Assembly: GCF_019222765.1 (NCBI RefSeq)
Contig: NZ_CP078145.1
Location: 3,224,001 to 3,288,000 of the forward strand
From: Nocardia iowensis
GTDB taxonomy: Bacteria > Actinomycetota > Actinomycetes > Mycobacteriales > Mycobacteriaceae
Direction of reading: 5' to 3'
DNA: 64,000 nt
The position numbers and the translations under genes were made by a program. Shown in pieces: positions 24,602 through 33,135 of this stretch; the stretch's first letter is position 1, and every line of letters begins with the position of its first letter. The notes beneath the pieces were generated by a model. It searched no databases and was not told the origin of the DNA. It saw only the letters and a program-made list of their open reading frames with translations.

Positions 24602-24639
24602 GTTACTTGGATGAGTAATTTGTTACTTGTGCGAGTAAC
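24602..24639. promoter_or_regulatory. Two tandem TetR-type operators
   Basis: Site 1 at 24602-24619 is GTTACT-N6-AGTAAT; site 2 at 24622-24639 is GTTACT-N6-AGTAAC, a perfect 6-bp dyad. Their centres are 20 bases apart. They overlap the proposed start of the TetR gene (ATG 24611, alternative GTG 24629), as expected for an autoregulated, leaderless or short-leader transcript. Confidence 0.75.
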
Positions 24640-25252
24640 AACGGAACCCGCGCCGCTGTCTCCGGCGGCCGAGGAGCGGCGCAGGCAGATCGTTGCCGCG
24701 ACGATCGAGGTATTGGCCGAGTCCGGTTACGCACAAACATCATTCGCGAAGATCGCGAAGCACGCGGGCCTCAGCAGTACGAGGCTGATCTCCTATCACT
24801 TCAGCGGCAAGGAAGAGTTGATGCGGGCTGTCGTGGTGGCGGCGAAAGACGCTGCGGTGGAGTTCATTCGGCCGCGCGTTCTGGCCGCGCCCGGTCGTCG
24901 GGCATGGCTGGCGGCGTATATCGCCGCTAACATGGACTTCATGCGGGAGCGGACCGCTGTCCTGCGCGCCCTGATCGAGCTCAACAGCAACGCGCGGGCC
25001 GCCATCGGGGAACCATTCCTCGACGATACGGGCCTCGACTCGCCGCTGCCCCCGCTCGAGGAAGCCCTGCGTGACGGTCAGAGCGCCGGTGAGTTCAGGG
25101 ATTTCGAGCCGCACGTGATGGCAGTGGCGCTGCGTGCCGCCATCGACACCATCGCGATCCGATACGCCGAAGATCCGGCGATCGATGTGGATTTCTATGC
25201 GGTCCAACTGGCAACGCTGTTCGACCGCGCGACCGCTGCCGAAAGTGATTGA
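24611..25252 (+). CDS. TetR-family transcriptional regulator
   Basis: A 213-residue repressor. The N-terminal HTH is RRRQIVAATIEVLAESGYAQ then TSFAKIAKHAGLSSTRLISY and HFSGKEELMRAVV; the rest is the helical ligand and dimer domain. The start is uncertain: ATG 24611 and GTG 24629 are in frame and both lie inside the operators, so translation may begin on a leaderless mRNA. It is followed after 52 bases by a short-chain dehydrogenase gene on the same strand, its probable partner and target. Confidence 0.85.
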   Translation: MSNLLLVRVTTEPAPLSPAAEERRRQIVAATIEVLAESGYAQTSFAKIAKHAGLSSTRLISYHFSGKEELMRAVVVAAKDAAVEFIRPRVLAAPGRRAWLAAYIAANMDFMRERTAVLRALIELNSNARAAIGEPFLDDTGLDSPLPPLEEALRDGQSAGEFRDFEPHVMAVALRAAIDTIAIRYAEDPAIDVDFYAVQLATLFDRATAAESD

Positions 25253-25304
25253 AACACTCACTCATTCGATAACGATCCGAATATCGTCAACCGAAGGAAT
25301 GGAT

Positions 25305-26174
25305 ATGGAACTGCACTCCGGACAGGTCGCAGTGGTGACCGGTGCCGCCAGTGGGATCGGCCGAGCGGTGGCGCAGGCACTATGCACGCGCGGGATACGA
25401 GTAGTTCTCGCCGACATCGACGGCGACGCGGTAGCGAAAGTCGCCGCCGAGATCGGGCCCGACACCATCGCGGTACCAACGGATGTCGCCGATCCGGCCC
25501 AGGTGCAGCGGCTGGCCGAGGCCACTCTGGAGCACTTCGGCCGGGTCGATCTGGTGTTCAACAACGCCGGAATGGGCGTGGGTGGGCCGATCTGGCTGGT
25601 GGAACCTGAAGACTGGCAACGGGTCTGGTCGGTCAATGTGCAGGGTGTGGTCAACGGGATGCGCGCCTTCGTCCCGCACCTTATCGCGGCAGGGCGGGGC
25701 CACGTCGTCAACACTTCATCCCTAGCGGGCGTCACCACCGGCATGTTCAACGGGCCGTACACCGCGAGTAAGCACGCGGTGGTCTCGTTGACGGAGGCGC
25801 TCCACGGCGAACTGAGCGTATTGGCGCCCGGGATCGGCGTCACCGTGGTGTGTCCGGGGCCGGTCGATACGCCGATGCTGCGCGGCGCTATCGATGGCAT
25901 CGGATCAGTACTCGGCGAAGCCGATTCCGTTCCGCCGCAGCCCGACGAGGGCTGGTTCGGCTCGCTCACCGCCGAACAATGGGAGCGGTTCGCCCCCGCG
26001 CTCGGCGCGATCACCCAGTTGGCGGACGAGGCCATGCCAGCCGACCGTGCCGCGGAGATCATTCTGTCCGCGGTCGAGGCGGACCGGCTCTACGTCACCA
26101 CCCATCCGCACTGGGCGACCCACGCCAGCGATCGAGTCGCGAAGATCGTGGCCGACATGCAGGCATCCGAATAG
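25305..26174 (+). CDS. Short-chain dehydrogenase/reductase (SDR)
   Basis: A 289-residue NAD(P)-dependent oxidoreductase of the classical SDR family. The cofactor motif is TGAASGIG near residues 13-20, Asp near 38 in VVLADIDGD suggests NAD(H) preference, NNAG is near 89, and the active site is the Ser of NTSSLAG with YTASK. The C-terminal 100 residues form the substrate lid. ATG 25305 has a GAAGGA site 6 bases upstream; ATG 25299 is too close to it. It follows a TetR gene, probably as one transcript. Confidence 0.9.
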   Translation: MELHSGQVAVVTGAASGIGRAVAQALCTRGIRVVLADIDGDAVAKVAAEIGPDTIAVPTDVADPAQVQRLAEATLEHFGRVDLVFNNAGMGVGGPIWLVEPEDWQRVWSVNVQGVVNGMRAFVPHLIAAGRGHVVNTSSLAGVTTGMFNGPYTASKHAVVSLTEALHGELSVLAPGIGVTVVCPGPVDTPMLRGAIDGIGSVLGEADSVPPQPDEGWFGSLTAEQWERFAPALGAITQLADEAMPADRAAEIILSAVEADRLYVTTHPHWATHASDRVAKIVADMQASE

Positions 26175-26180
26175 CCGGGG

Positions 26181-26429
26181 TTATTGCGCATCCACGGCGA
26201 GTGTCCCGAACCGAGTGACATTCGCGTGGTTGTGCCCGTCGGCGCTGGTGATCACGACCTCGGAGGGATTGGTAAGGGCAATGCAACAGTAGTTGTCACG
26301 ATCTTGCTGAACACTGATGGACAGCAGGCGCCGATCAGTGGCCTGCTGCCACTCTTCCATGCAGTCGTACAACCCGCGCATGGAGGGATTTTCGAAGTAG
26401 ACGAGATTGCGCTTGTTCATGTCCGACAT
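26181..26429 (-). CDS. Small unrecognised protein
   Basis: An 82-residue protein starting at ATG 26429 behind GGAGACC. Sequence features are MKR-type start residues (MSDMNKRNLVYFENPSM), a DCMEEWQQATDRR helix and a short beta-rich C-terminal half with paired cysteines (NYCCIAL). No family is recognised. It has no signal peptide. It ends 6 bases from the convergent SDR gene. Confidence 0.5.
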   Translation of the reverse strand: MSDMNKRNLVYFENPSMRGLYDCMEEWQQATDRRLLSISVQQDRDNYCCIALTNPSEVVITSADGHNHANVTRFGTLAVDAQ

Positions 26430-26726
26430 GAGACCGGTCTCCATTCGTGTCATGGGGGAGGCCGCGACGCCAACCCTTATGTCCATCGTAGACGACCCGA
26501 AAGTCGCTCTAACGCAATACGTTTCGGACGTTTGGTCGGATGGCGCACGCGCGAGGGACCCACTTCGGACCAAGGTCGGCCCGATGCACACAGCGGAAGT
26601 CGACCCGCTCCCCCGATCTCGTGTGGCCGTGTGATCGAGTGTGTCCGGTGATGCCAGAATCAGTGGGCTGTGGTAATGATGGCAGGAAGCGGCCCTCGAT
26701 GGGCGGGCCATGAGTTCGGGGGAGCT

Positions 26727-27104
26727 ATGACAGCGATAGCCAAGTTCGGTGCGATTTCGCTCGACAGCAAGGATCCGCACCACCTCAGCCAGTTCTACCG
26801 TGCGTTGCTGGATTTCGAGGTTCGGTACGAATCCGAGGAACTGGTTATGCTTCAGGGCTCGGGGGTGATGCTGACGGTCGAGCGAGTGGTCGACCACAGG
26901 CCCCCGGATTGGCCCGGCAACGAGGTGCCCAAGCAGATGCATCTCGATCTCTTCGTCACCGATCTGGATATCGCCGAGCGAGCGGCGATCGAGTGCGGCG
27001 CGACCAAGGCCGAATTTCAGCCGTCCCCCGATCGCTGGCGGGTGCTCATCGACCCTTCAGGGCACCCCTTCTGCCTGACTCACTCACCTGATACGTATGA
27101 GTGA
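26727..27104 (+). CDS. VOC-family (glyoxalase/bleomycin resistance-fold) protein
   Basis: A 125-residue protein of the vicinal oxygen chelate superfamily. The betaalphabetabetabeta repeats show KFGAISLDSKDPHHLSQFYR, VMLQGSGVMLTVERV, QMHLDLFVTDLDIAERAAIE and RVLIDPSGHPFCLTH, with His and Glu positions that could bind a metal. Function ranges from dioxygenases to resistance proteins, and the substrate is unknown. The start is ATG 26727. Confidence 0.85.
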   Translation: MTAIAKFGAISLDSKDPHHLSQFYRALLDFEVRYESEELVMLQGSGVMLTVERVVDHRPPDWPGNEVPKQMHLDLFVTDLDIAERAAIECGATKAEFQPSPDRWRVLIDPSGHPFCLTHSPDTYE

Positions 27105-27282
27105 GTCGCTGTTCGCCCATCGCGCAGTCCCGCCGTCACCCCTCATAGGCTGAATCGCGCTGGCGGCCAACACGTTACGCGGTCCGGCATGCTGCTGCCT
27201 GGGAACCGATCGACCGAATGTTCGACAGACGAGGCAGATCCTCGGCCAAGCGTGAGCCGTACCGGCCCGGCATGATTGCCGC

Positions 27283-27794
27283 ATGGAGTCCAGCCAGCGA
27301 AGCGAACCACCCCAAGTGGCCGGCGAGCGCGAGACGCTCACCGGCTTTCTCCAATTCCAGCGAGACACGTTGGCCTGGAAGTGTTCGGGCTCACCGCGGA
27401 ACAGCTGCGGCGGCAGGCCGTGCCGCCTTCGAAGCTCTCGCTCCTCGGGTTGGTCCGCCATCTGACCGATGTAGAACGCACCTGGTTCACCCGTGTCTTC
27501 GAAGGTGTGGAAGCGCCGGCACTGTACTGGCGGGAGGACCCCGCTGAAGACACCGACTTCATTGTCGGGAATGCCGACCCCGACGAGTCGATGCGGTTGT
27601 GGCGCAACGAATGTGCGCACTCCAGGAAGATCGTGGATGCTGGCAAGTCGCTCGACAGCGTCGGCGTCCGGCACCCGAGTGGCGAGACCTACACCCTTCG
27701 GTGGATCCTCACGCACATGGTCGAGGAGTACGCCCGCCACAACGGACACGCGGATCTGCTTCGTGAGAGCATCGACGGCCGAACCGGCGAATAG
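27283..27794 (+). pseudogene. DUF664/DinB-family gene with a -1 frameshift
   Basis: Two overlapping frames add up to one DUF664 protein. From ATG 27283 the frame reads through GERETLTGFLQFQRDTLAWK; the family then continues as GLTAEQLRRQAVPPSKLSLL, but that segment lies in another frame from about 27390 on, reaching LTHMVEEYARHNGHADLLRE and a stop at 27792. The join needs one extra base near 27388-27394 (probably a C lost from GGGCTC). A sequencing error, real decay or a programmed shift are all possible; decay or error is likeliest. Confidence 0.75.
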
Positions 27795-27866
27795 GCGCGG
27801 GCCGACCAGACTTGACCTCGAGTGCCGTTGAGCTTCGACAATGAGGCGACAGCGGAAGGAATGGTC

Positions 27867-28784
27867 ATGACACAACCGAAAATCGGTGTCGCGCTGCCCA
27901 CCATGGACGACATCACCCCGTTGGGCCCGACCGGCGTCGCACGAGCCGCGCGGTACGCCGAAGCAATCGGAGTCGACGCCCTAGGCGTGGCGGATGTCCT
28001 TCTCGGCGACGGCTCCGTTTCCCTCGAACCCGTCGTCGTACTGGCCACCGCCGCGGCGGTTACCGAACGGGTGGCACTCGACTTCGGCGTGCTCTCGGTG
28101 CCGACCCGGCCGTTGGCGATGCTCGCCGCGCAGGTGCACACATTGCAGTACCTGTCCGGCAACAGGATTCGACTCGGCCTCGGCATCGGCGGTTTCCCCG
28201 GCTCGCCGTTCTGGCAGGCGCTGGACGCACCCGAGCGCGGTCGCGGACGGCTCCTCGACACCGCGTTGGACCTGCTGCCGTCGCTGCTCGCAGGCAAACC
28301 CACAGCATTACCCGACGCGGCCGCCCTCACCTTCGCCCCCGCCGTGGCGGTGCCGCCCCTTCTGGTCGGCTGCGGCACTGGCGAGCCGCTGCTGCGACGC
28401 ATCGCCACCCGCGCGGACGGCTGGCTGGCGTCGGCCCTTACCCCGGACGAGCTCCGAACCGTGGTGACTCGACTGCGTGAACTCGCCGCCGAGGCCGGAC
28501 GCCCAGCGCCGCGTATCCACGTCGGCCTGCACTCCGTCCTCGGTACTCAGCCGGAAGACGACGAGGATCGCACCGAAATGAACCGCGTGGTCGGCGAATT
28601 CTTCGGCATGCCCGAGAAACACGTCGAAGCCGTCACCATCACAGGCACCCCCGAGCAAGCCGCCGCCCGCCTCACCGAATACGCACAAGCGGGCGCGGAC
28701 CAGATCGCGCTCGGCTTCAACAGCCGCGACTACTTCTGCCAACTAGATCTCCTCGGCGACGCCCTCGCACTACTCCCGCACTGA
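27867..28784 (+). CDS. LLM-class flavin-dependent oxidoreductase
   Basis: A 305-residue luciferase-like oxidoreductase. Typical parts are KIGVALPTMDDITPLGPTG, a TTERVALDFGVLSVPTRPLA-type barrel strand, RIRLGLGIGGFPGSPFW, a VPPLLVGCGTGEPLLRRI strand and DGWLASALTPDELR. The cofactor may be FMN or F420. ATG 27867 is chosen because GGAAGGA precedes it by 6 bases. It is independent of the LLM gene at 17316 and only distantly similar to it. Confidence 0.8.
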   Translation: MTQPKIGVALPTMDDITPLGPTGVARAARYAEAIGVDALGVADVLLGDGSVSLEPVVVLATAAAVTERVALDFGVLSVPTRPLAMLAAQVHTLQYLSGNRIRLGLGIGGFPGSPFWQALDAPERGRGRLLDTALDLLPSLLAGKPTALPDAAALTFAPAVAVPPLLVGCGTGEPLLRRIATRADGWLASALTPDELRTVVTRLRELAAEAGRPAPRIHVGLHSVLGTQPEDDEDRTEMNRVVGEFFGMPEKHVEAVTITGTPEQAAARLTEYAQAGADQIALGFNSRDYFCQLDLLGDALALLPH

Positions 28785-28964
28785 CTCGGACGCGCACTTC
28801 GCCTGGTGCGGAACGGATCTGGAACCAGACAAATCCGCAAGTGCCCCTGATGCACGTGGATGCCAGCCATCTGTCAGACGGCAAAGCAATGGTCCGGAAC
28901 AACACGTTGTTGGACGTTGGTGCTATCGGCGTCACCCACGGCTATCCGTATGGAGCAGCCCGCC

Positions 28965-29606
28965 TCAACGACGGCTCTTCGATTTCGGTTGACGGGGGTT
29001 CTGTTGTGCCGGTTCGGTTCCGAGCGCGAGGTGGAGCTGGCGGGCCCACCAGTGCACGTGCGTGGTCGAGTCGTTTGCCGCGGTGCCGGTGAGGCCGGCG
29101 CTGCGCCGGAAGTCGCTGCCGTAGAGGGCTTCTGTTGCCATCGCTTGGTGGAGGGCGGCGACCGCGTGTCGCGTTTCGTCGATGGAGCTACCTGGTGGCC
29201 GAAGGCGGTGGAGGGCGTCGACGACGGGATCGAGCATGCCGCTGCCCGGGTCGTGCCAACCCGCGGCTCGCAATGCCACTGCTAGTTCTCCGTAGCCGCG
29301 CCGGTACAAGGCCTCTAGAGACTCGACGAGCTCGAGGAGGTCGGCGCCGTGGTCCAGCCACGCTGCGAGGACGTCTTGCAGCGCGGTTCGGAGCTGGCGT
29401 CCGCCGTGTCGAAGGAGTTCCGCGAGCAGCTTCTCGCGATTGCCGAAATGGTGCGTGACGCCGGCGTCGGTCATGCCGACCCGCGCGGCCACCGCGCGGA
29501 CCTGCACCGCGGCGACACCGCCCTCGGCAAGCAGCGAAGCGGCAGCGTCGAGGATCAACCGGCGTGCCTCGTCCGGCGGCCTTCGCACTCTCGGGGTGGT
29601 CATCAT
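28965..29606 (-). CDS. TetR-family transcriptional regulator
   Basis: A 212- or 213-residue regulator with the HTH ARRLILDAAASLLAEGGVAA, RAVAARVGMTDAGVTHHFGN and REKLLAELLRHGG. ATG 29603 and ATG 29606 are adjacent and either could start it. The product has a long helical sensor domain and a basic tail. It is preceded by two palindromes, 29615-29633 and 29648-29667, that are probably its operators. Across them lies only a region without an intact gene, so its target is unclear. Confidence 0.85.
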   Translation of the reverse strand: MMTTPRVRRPPDEARRLILDAAASLLAEGGVAAVQVRAVAARVGMTDAGVTHHFGNREKLLAELLRHGGRQLRTALQDVLAAWLDHGADLLELVESLEALYRRGYGELAVALRAAGWHDPGSGMLDPVVDALHRLRPPGSSIDETRHAVAALHQAMATEALYGSDFRRSAGLTGTAANDSTTHVHWWARQLHLALGTEPAQQNPRQPKSKSRR

Positions 29607-29614
29607 CGGTATCC

Positions 29615-29667
29615 TACCTTGACACACCAAGGTCACTCTCCGTAATCTACCTTGGCAGGCCAAGGTA
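29615..29667. promoter_or_regulatory. Two palindromic TetR operators
   Basis: Site A: ACCTTG at 29616-29621 and CAAGGT at 29628-29633. Site B: TACCTTGG at 29648-29655 and CCAAGGTA at 29660-29667, a perfect 8-bp dyad with a 4-base centre. Both share the ACCTTG half-site and lie 10-64 bases upstream of the TetR start. Confidence 0.8.
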
Positions 29668-30033
29668 GAGCGAAGTGCGAACGTCCCAGGTCGAAATCAC
29701 AGTGTCGTGGGGGAAGTTCGCCGAGCGGGAGTTGGAGCACCTTGCCTCCCAGCAGTCCAACATCCTGCATTGCCGCTGCCGTTAACAGGAAAGACCGCCG
29801 CCTGTCGTATGGGAGGTGGGTGACCGGCTCACTGGAGGGGAGAGCCGGTCATCCGCCCTCCTGCGAAATTTCCGAATTGCGCTGTCTCCCAAAGCCCGTC
29901 GATGTCGCCGCGGCGCTAGCGGTGAGATGCGCGACCGTCGAGCGCTACCGCGGACGGTTCTGCTTCAGTGGCAAGCCACCTGTCACGGCCTGCGGCTGAA
30001 CCCCGAGCGAGAAGCGTTGCGGTGCAGGGGATT
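29668..30033. other. Gene-poor stretch next to a decayed gene
   Basis: 366 bases between the TetR operators and the phosphotransferase remnant. The only possible coding trace is a 27-codon frame from GTG 29703 (WGKFAERELEHLASQQ), too short to assign. It may be what is left of a TetR-controlled gene. Confidence 0.35.
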
Positions 30034-30397
30034 CTAGGGATCGCCGTGCAGCAGAGCGTTGCTCGGAGTTCGAATCAGACGGTCCACCAGGCTGTTCAGC
30101 TCGTTTCGCACGCCGGACGGCAGTGCTGTAGCACCAGCACGCGCGAGCCAGGATCGGTATCGAGAAGCATCGGCGCCACGGGCGGATCGACCCTGGACGC
30201 GAGCTGCAGGGCAGCCACCTCGGGGCATACCCATCGCTGTCTTCCGGGCCGCCGACGAGCTGCTTGACCACCACAGGCGTACCGGACAGCTCGGCCCGCC
30301 ATACTCGTGATCGCGGACTGCTGCCCAGTCCGCGAACCCGTCGTGGCGTACCCAGTTCAGCCCTGAGTTTTTCCCCGAACGGCAACGGTGACCACAC
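30034..30397 (-). pseudogene. Remnant of an aminoglycoside phosphotransferase-like gene
   Basis: Pieces of one kinase-like protein appear in order on the minus strand but in different frames: SRVWRAELSGTPVVVKQLVG (the Lys of the ATP site), then PEVAALQLASRVDPPVAPML and DTDPGSRVLVLQH, then NELNSLVDRLIRTPSNALLH with GDP before a stop at 30034. The last piece matches the start of the catalytic HGD loop and breaks off there, so the C-terminal half is missing. At least two frameshifts and a truncation make it non-functional. Confidence 0.65.
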
Positions 30398-30533
30398 GGG
30401 CTGATCCTTCCATGCGCGTGAACGCTATTGTCGGCGAAGCCAGTTGGTGGCCGGTCGCTGTTGGTCAGCGAGGGCCCCGAGGCGTTGGCCCTGTCAGGCG
30501 CGCTCGATTTCGCCAGCAGCAGGAGGAGGTGGA

Positions 30534-31238
30534 ATGCGATCGATAATGGTGCGGGCCGATGACGGAACCTTGCTGCATGTCGGTGTCACCGGCCATGGCC
30601 CGGACGTCGTCGTTCTGTCCGGTGGACCCGGCTGTGTCCATTACCTCGAGGATGACGGGCTGGCGCCTCGCGGGATGCGGGCGTGGTACCCGGAGCCCAG
30701 GGGTGTCGGACGCTCGGCGGGCGGGCCACACGACCTCGGTCAGGCAGTCGCCGATCTCGAATCGGTGCGGCGAGCCGGAGGTATCGACAGCTGGGTAGTG
30801 CTCGGCCATTCCTGGGGCTCCGACCTCGCGGTGCGTTACGCGCTCGATCATCCCGACCGTGTCGGATCCGTGGTCGGTGTCGCCGGGCACGGACTGCACA
30901 AGGACTGCACGTGGTCTCAGACGTATGAGTCCTTGCGGCATCTGGAAGCCGACATCGAGATCCGCTGGGAACCGGACGTGCACGCCGCACTGGGCGCGTC
31001 GTTCGTCCAGTGGATTCACGAACCCGACGTGCTCCGCCGACTGGCCGACTCCACTGTCGTAATGAGATTCATTGCGCCGCAAGACGACATCCGCCCGTCC
31101 TGGCCACTGCGGCAACTCGCCGCCTTGGTCCCGCACGGCACGTTCGAGGAGCTGCCCGGCGTTGCCCACAACCTGTGGTCAACCGATCCGGACGTGTGGG
31201 TCGATCTCGTCACCAGAGCTTGTCGCGCACACACATGA
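30534..31238 (+). CDS. Alpha/beta hydrolase (proline iminopeptidase-like)
   Basis: A 234-residue cytoplasmic hydrolase: VVVLSGGPGCVHYLED oxyanion loop, PRGVGRSAG, the nucleophile Ser in VLGHSWGSDLAVRYAL and His in LPGVAHNLWSTDP. The GGPG and GHSWG motifs resemble proline iminopeptidases, but the cap domain is short. The start is ATG 30534 behind GGAGGAGGTGG. It converges with a TetR gene, with 9 bases between. Confidence 0.8.
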   Translation: MRSIMVRADDGTLLHVGVTGHGPDVVVLSGGPGCVHYLEDDGLAPRGMRAWYPEPRGVGRSAGGPHDLGQAVADLESVRRAGGIDSWVVLGHSWGSDLAVRYALDHPDRVGSVVGVAGHGLHKDCTWSQTYESLRHLEADIEIRWEPDVHAALGASFVQWIHEPDVLRRLADSTVVMRFIAPQDDIRPSWPLRQLAALVPHGTFEELPGVAHNLWSTDPDVWVDLVTRACRAHT

Positions 31239-31247
31239 TCAGCGCCG

Positions 31248-31892
31248 TCAGTGCGTCAGCAGGGTGTTCACTTCGTCGGCGAACAGCAGGGCAGGATCGA
31301 ACTTCATTCCGGTGAAGTGGCCGGCGAGTTCGAGGGAGAGGACGCCGTGGACTCGGGTCCAGAAGGACACGGCGCGGTGCAGGGTCGCGGCGGGCACTGT
31401 GTGGCCCTGAGCCCAGTTGCGGTGTTCTTCCAGGTGCGTGTCGAACGGCGTCGGCGGCTGGTTCACGGGCAGCGCGGAGAACGCCTCGATCAGCACCGTC
31501 ATGATTTCCGATGAGATCTCAGTGGTGTCGTCGGGTGCTTGGTAGCCGGGGACGGGTGTGCCGTAGATGAGGAAGTATCGCTGGGGGTCGTGCAGTGCCC
31601 ACTCCCGCACGGTGTAGGCCAGGCCGGTCACGTCGGCACCGGAGTCGACCGCGGCCCGGACGGCGTCGGCGAGACTGCGGTAGGCGTCGCGGATGAGTTC
31701 GGTGATCAGCTCGTCGCGACTGGCGAAGTACCAGTACAGCGCTGGGCCGCTCATGCCAACGCGTTTGGCGATCTTATTGAGCGACAACGCGGACACTCCC
31801 GCCGTGGCGATCTGCTCCCAGGCGTGCTGCTTGATCTCCGCGCGTACTTGGGCCCGATAGCGCTCCCGCGAACCTGTGCCGCCGGTGCTCAT
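31248..31892 (-). CDS. TetR-family transcriptional regulator
   Basis: A 214-residue regulator. The HTH is QHAWEQIATAGVSALSLNKI, AKRVGMSGPALYWYFASRDE and LITELIRDA; the C-terminal domain carries PQRYFLIYGTPVPGYQAP and VSFWTRVHGVLSLELAGHF, the WHG-type sensor of actinobacterial TetR proteins. The start is ATG 31892 after AAGGAGG. It is divergent from a lipoprotein-membrane protein pair at 32044-33087, its likely targets. Confidence 0.85.
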   Translation of the reverse strand: MSTGGTGSRERYRAQVRAEIKQHAWEQIATAGVSALSLNKIAKRVGMSGPALYWYFASRDELITELIRDAYRSLADAVRAAVDSGADVTGLAYTVREWALHDPQRYFLIYGTPVPGYQAPDDTTEISSEIMTVLIEAFSALPVNQPPTPFDTHLEEHRNWAQGHTVPAATLHRAVSFWTRVHGVLSLELAGHFTGMKFDPALLFADEVNTLLTH

Positions 31893-31967
31893 CGTCAATC
31901 GCCTCCTTCCAGGCTCTGGGAAATGTTTAGAGCCTATCACTATCTCTAGTGGCCCTCAGAATCTCTA

Positions 31968-31996
31968 TTGACACTCAAGCGAGTCAGTTATAGGTT
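31968..31996 (+). promoter_or_regulatory. Probable sigma-70-type promoter
   Basis: TTGACA at 31968-31973 and TAGGTT at 31991-31996 are 17 bases apart, 48 bases before the lipoprotein ATG. The surrounding AT-rich region repeats TAGAGCC/GGCTCTA half-sites (for example 31929 and 32013), candidate binding sites for the divergent TetR protein. Confidence 0.5.
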
Positions 31997-32043
31997 CTAA
32001 ATAAATCGAATGGCTCTAGTTCGAGCCAAGAAGGAGAGCAAAG

Positions 32044-32700
32044 ATGTCCAACCCGCAGATCCGCCGCCAAACTCGCGTCCGCACCGCCCTGTTCCTGGTC
32101 CCGCTGGCAGCCGCATTCGCATTGACTGCCTGTAGCAGCGACGAGAGCGACACCGGCAGGGCAGAGCCAAGTCAGCAGACAGCGGCTCACCCCGCTTCGC
32201 TGACCTGCGGCGGTCTCGGCATCGACGACGCCAAGATCCGGTACCGCACCGAAACGTTGATCAAGGCGCCGCTGCGCGCTATCTGGGAATTGCAGACCGG
32301 CGTGGAGCGCTGGCCCGCGTGGCAGCAGCCCGTTACCAGCATCAAGCGCCTGGATCAGGGTCCACTGCGGGAAGGCTCGCGGTTTCAATGGACGACGCCG
32401 GCGCCCGCTACTGCCACAACCCCCGCCACCACCCTGGTGATCACTTCCTCCGTCCAGCAAGTACAGCCCGACAACTGCATTCGCTGGAGCGGGCCCGCGG
32501 TCGGCGACGGACTCGGCATCGACAACGGCGTCCACGTGTGGACCTTCACCGAGGTCGACGGCGGTGTGCTGGTGCGCACCGAGGAGAACTGGTCCGGCGC
32601 ACAGGTCGAAGCGGACGTACCCACCTCCACCGCGTTCCTCGGAGCGGGACTCGAGGCCTGGCTGAAGGACCTGAAGGCCGCCGCCGAAGCCCGCCCCTGA
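32044..32700 (+). CDS. Lipoprotein with SRPBCC/START-like domain
   Basis: A 218-residue exported lipoprotein. The signal ends in a lipobox, LTACSSDESD, with Cys at about residue 30. From residue 65 it has the SRPBCC pattern (RYRTETLIKAPLRAIWELQT, GVERWPAWQQPVTSI, EGSRFQWTT, HVWTFTEVDGGVLVRTEENW), a fold that binds hydrophobic ligands. Lipoproteins of this type are uncommon, since most SRPBCC proteins are cytoplasmic. It is followed after 33 bases by a small membrane protein and divergent from a TetR gene. Confidence 0.75.
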   Translation: MSNPQIRRQTRVRTALFLVPLAAAFALTACSSDESDTGRAEPSQQTAAHPASLTCGGLGIDDAKIRYRTETLIKAPLRAIWELQTGVERWPAWQQPVTSIKRLDQGPLREGSRFQWTTPAPATATTPATTLVITSSVQQVQPDNCIRWSGPAVGDGLGIDNGVHVWTFTEVDGGVLVRTEENWSGAQVEADVPTSTAFLGAGLEAWLKDLKAAAEARP

Positions 32701-32733
32701 AGCCCTGCGACAACAACCTCAGGAAGAGGAAAC

Positions 32734-33087
32734 GTGTCCGACACGACGCCGCACCGCAGCGCCCGAACCATTTCGCTGCCCGTCACCGTCTCGGCTTGGG
32801 CTATGCCCGTGCTCATCATCGGGCAGTCCGCCATGGTGGCCATCGTTCCGGTGGTCATCACGCTGATCGGCACCCTGCGCGGCACTCGCCGGCGCGCACT
32901 GCGCTGGTGGGCCGTCGCCCTTGCCGCGGCCTACGCCATTCCACTCATCCTCTGGGCAATCGGACCCGAGCGCGCTCCCAGTCTCTCGAAGGACATGCAC
33001 CCGCTCCTCGCCGCGCTCATCGTCGCCGTCGCCATCGGCTACCAGGTCGTGCGCTTGCGTTCCCGAGCTTCGCAAGCCCGTGGATAG
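32734..33087 (+). CDS. Small three-helix membrane protein
   Basis: A 117-residue integral membrane protein with about three hydrophobic segments (AWAMPVLIIGQSAMVAIVPV, ALRWWAVALAAAYAIPLILW, LLAALIVAVAIGYQVVRL). No family is recognised. It probably forms an operon with the SRPBCC lipoprotein gene under control of the TetR regulator at 31248. Confidence 0.65.
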   Translation: MSDTTPHRSARTISLPVTVSAWAMPVLIIGQSAMVAIVPVVITLIGTLRGTRRRALRWWAVALAAAYAIPLILWAIGPERAPSLSKDMHPLLAALIVAVAIGYQVVRLRSRASQARG

Positions 33088-33135
33088 TCAACGACCACAG
33101 CGAGATTCGTGCCGCCCCGCCACCACAACCTCCGC

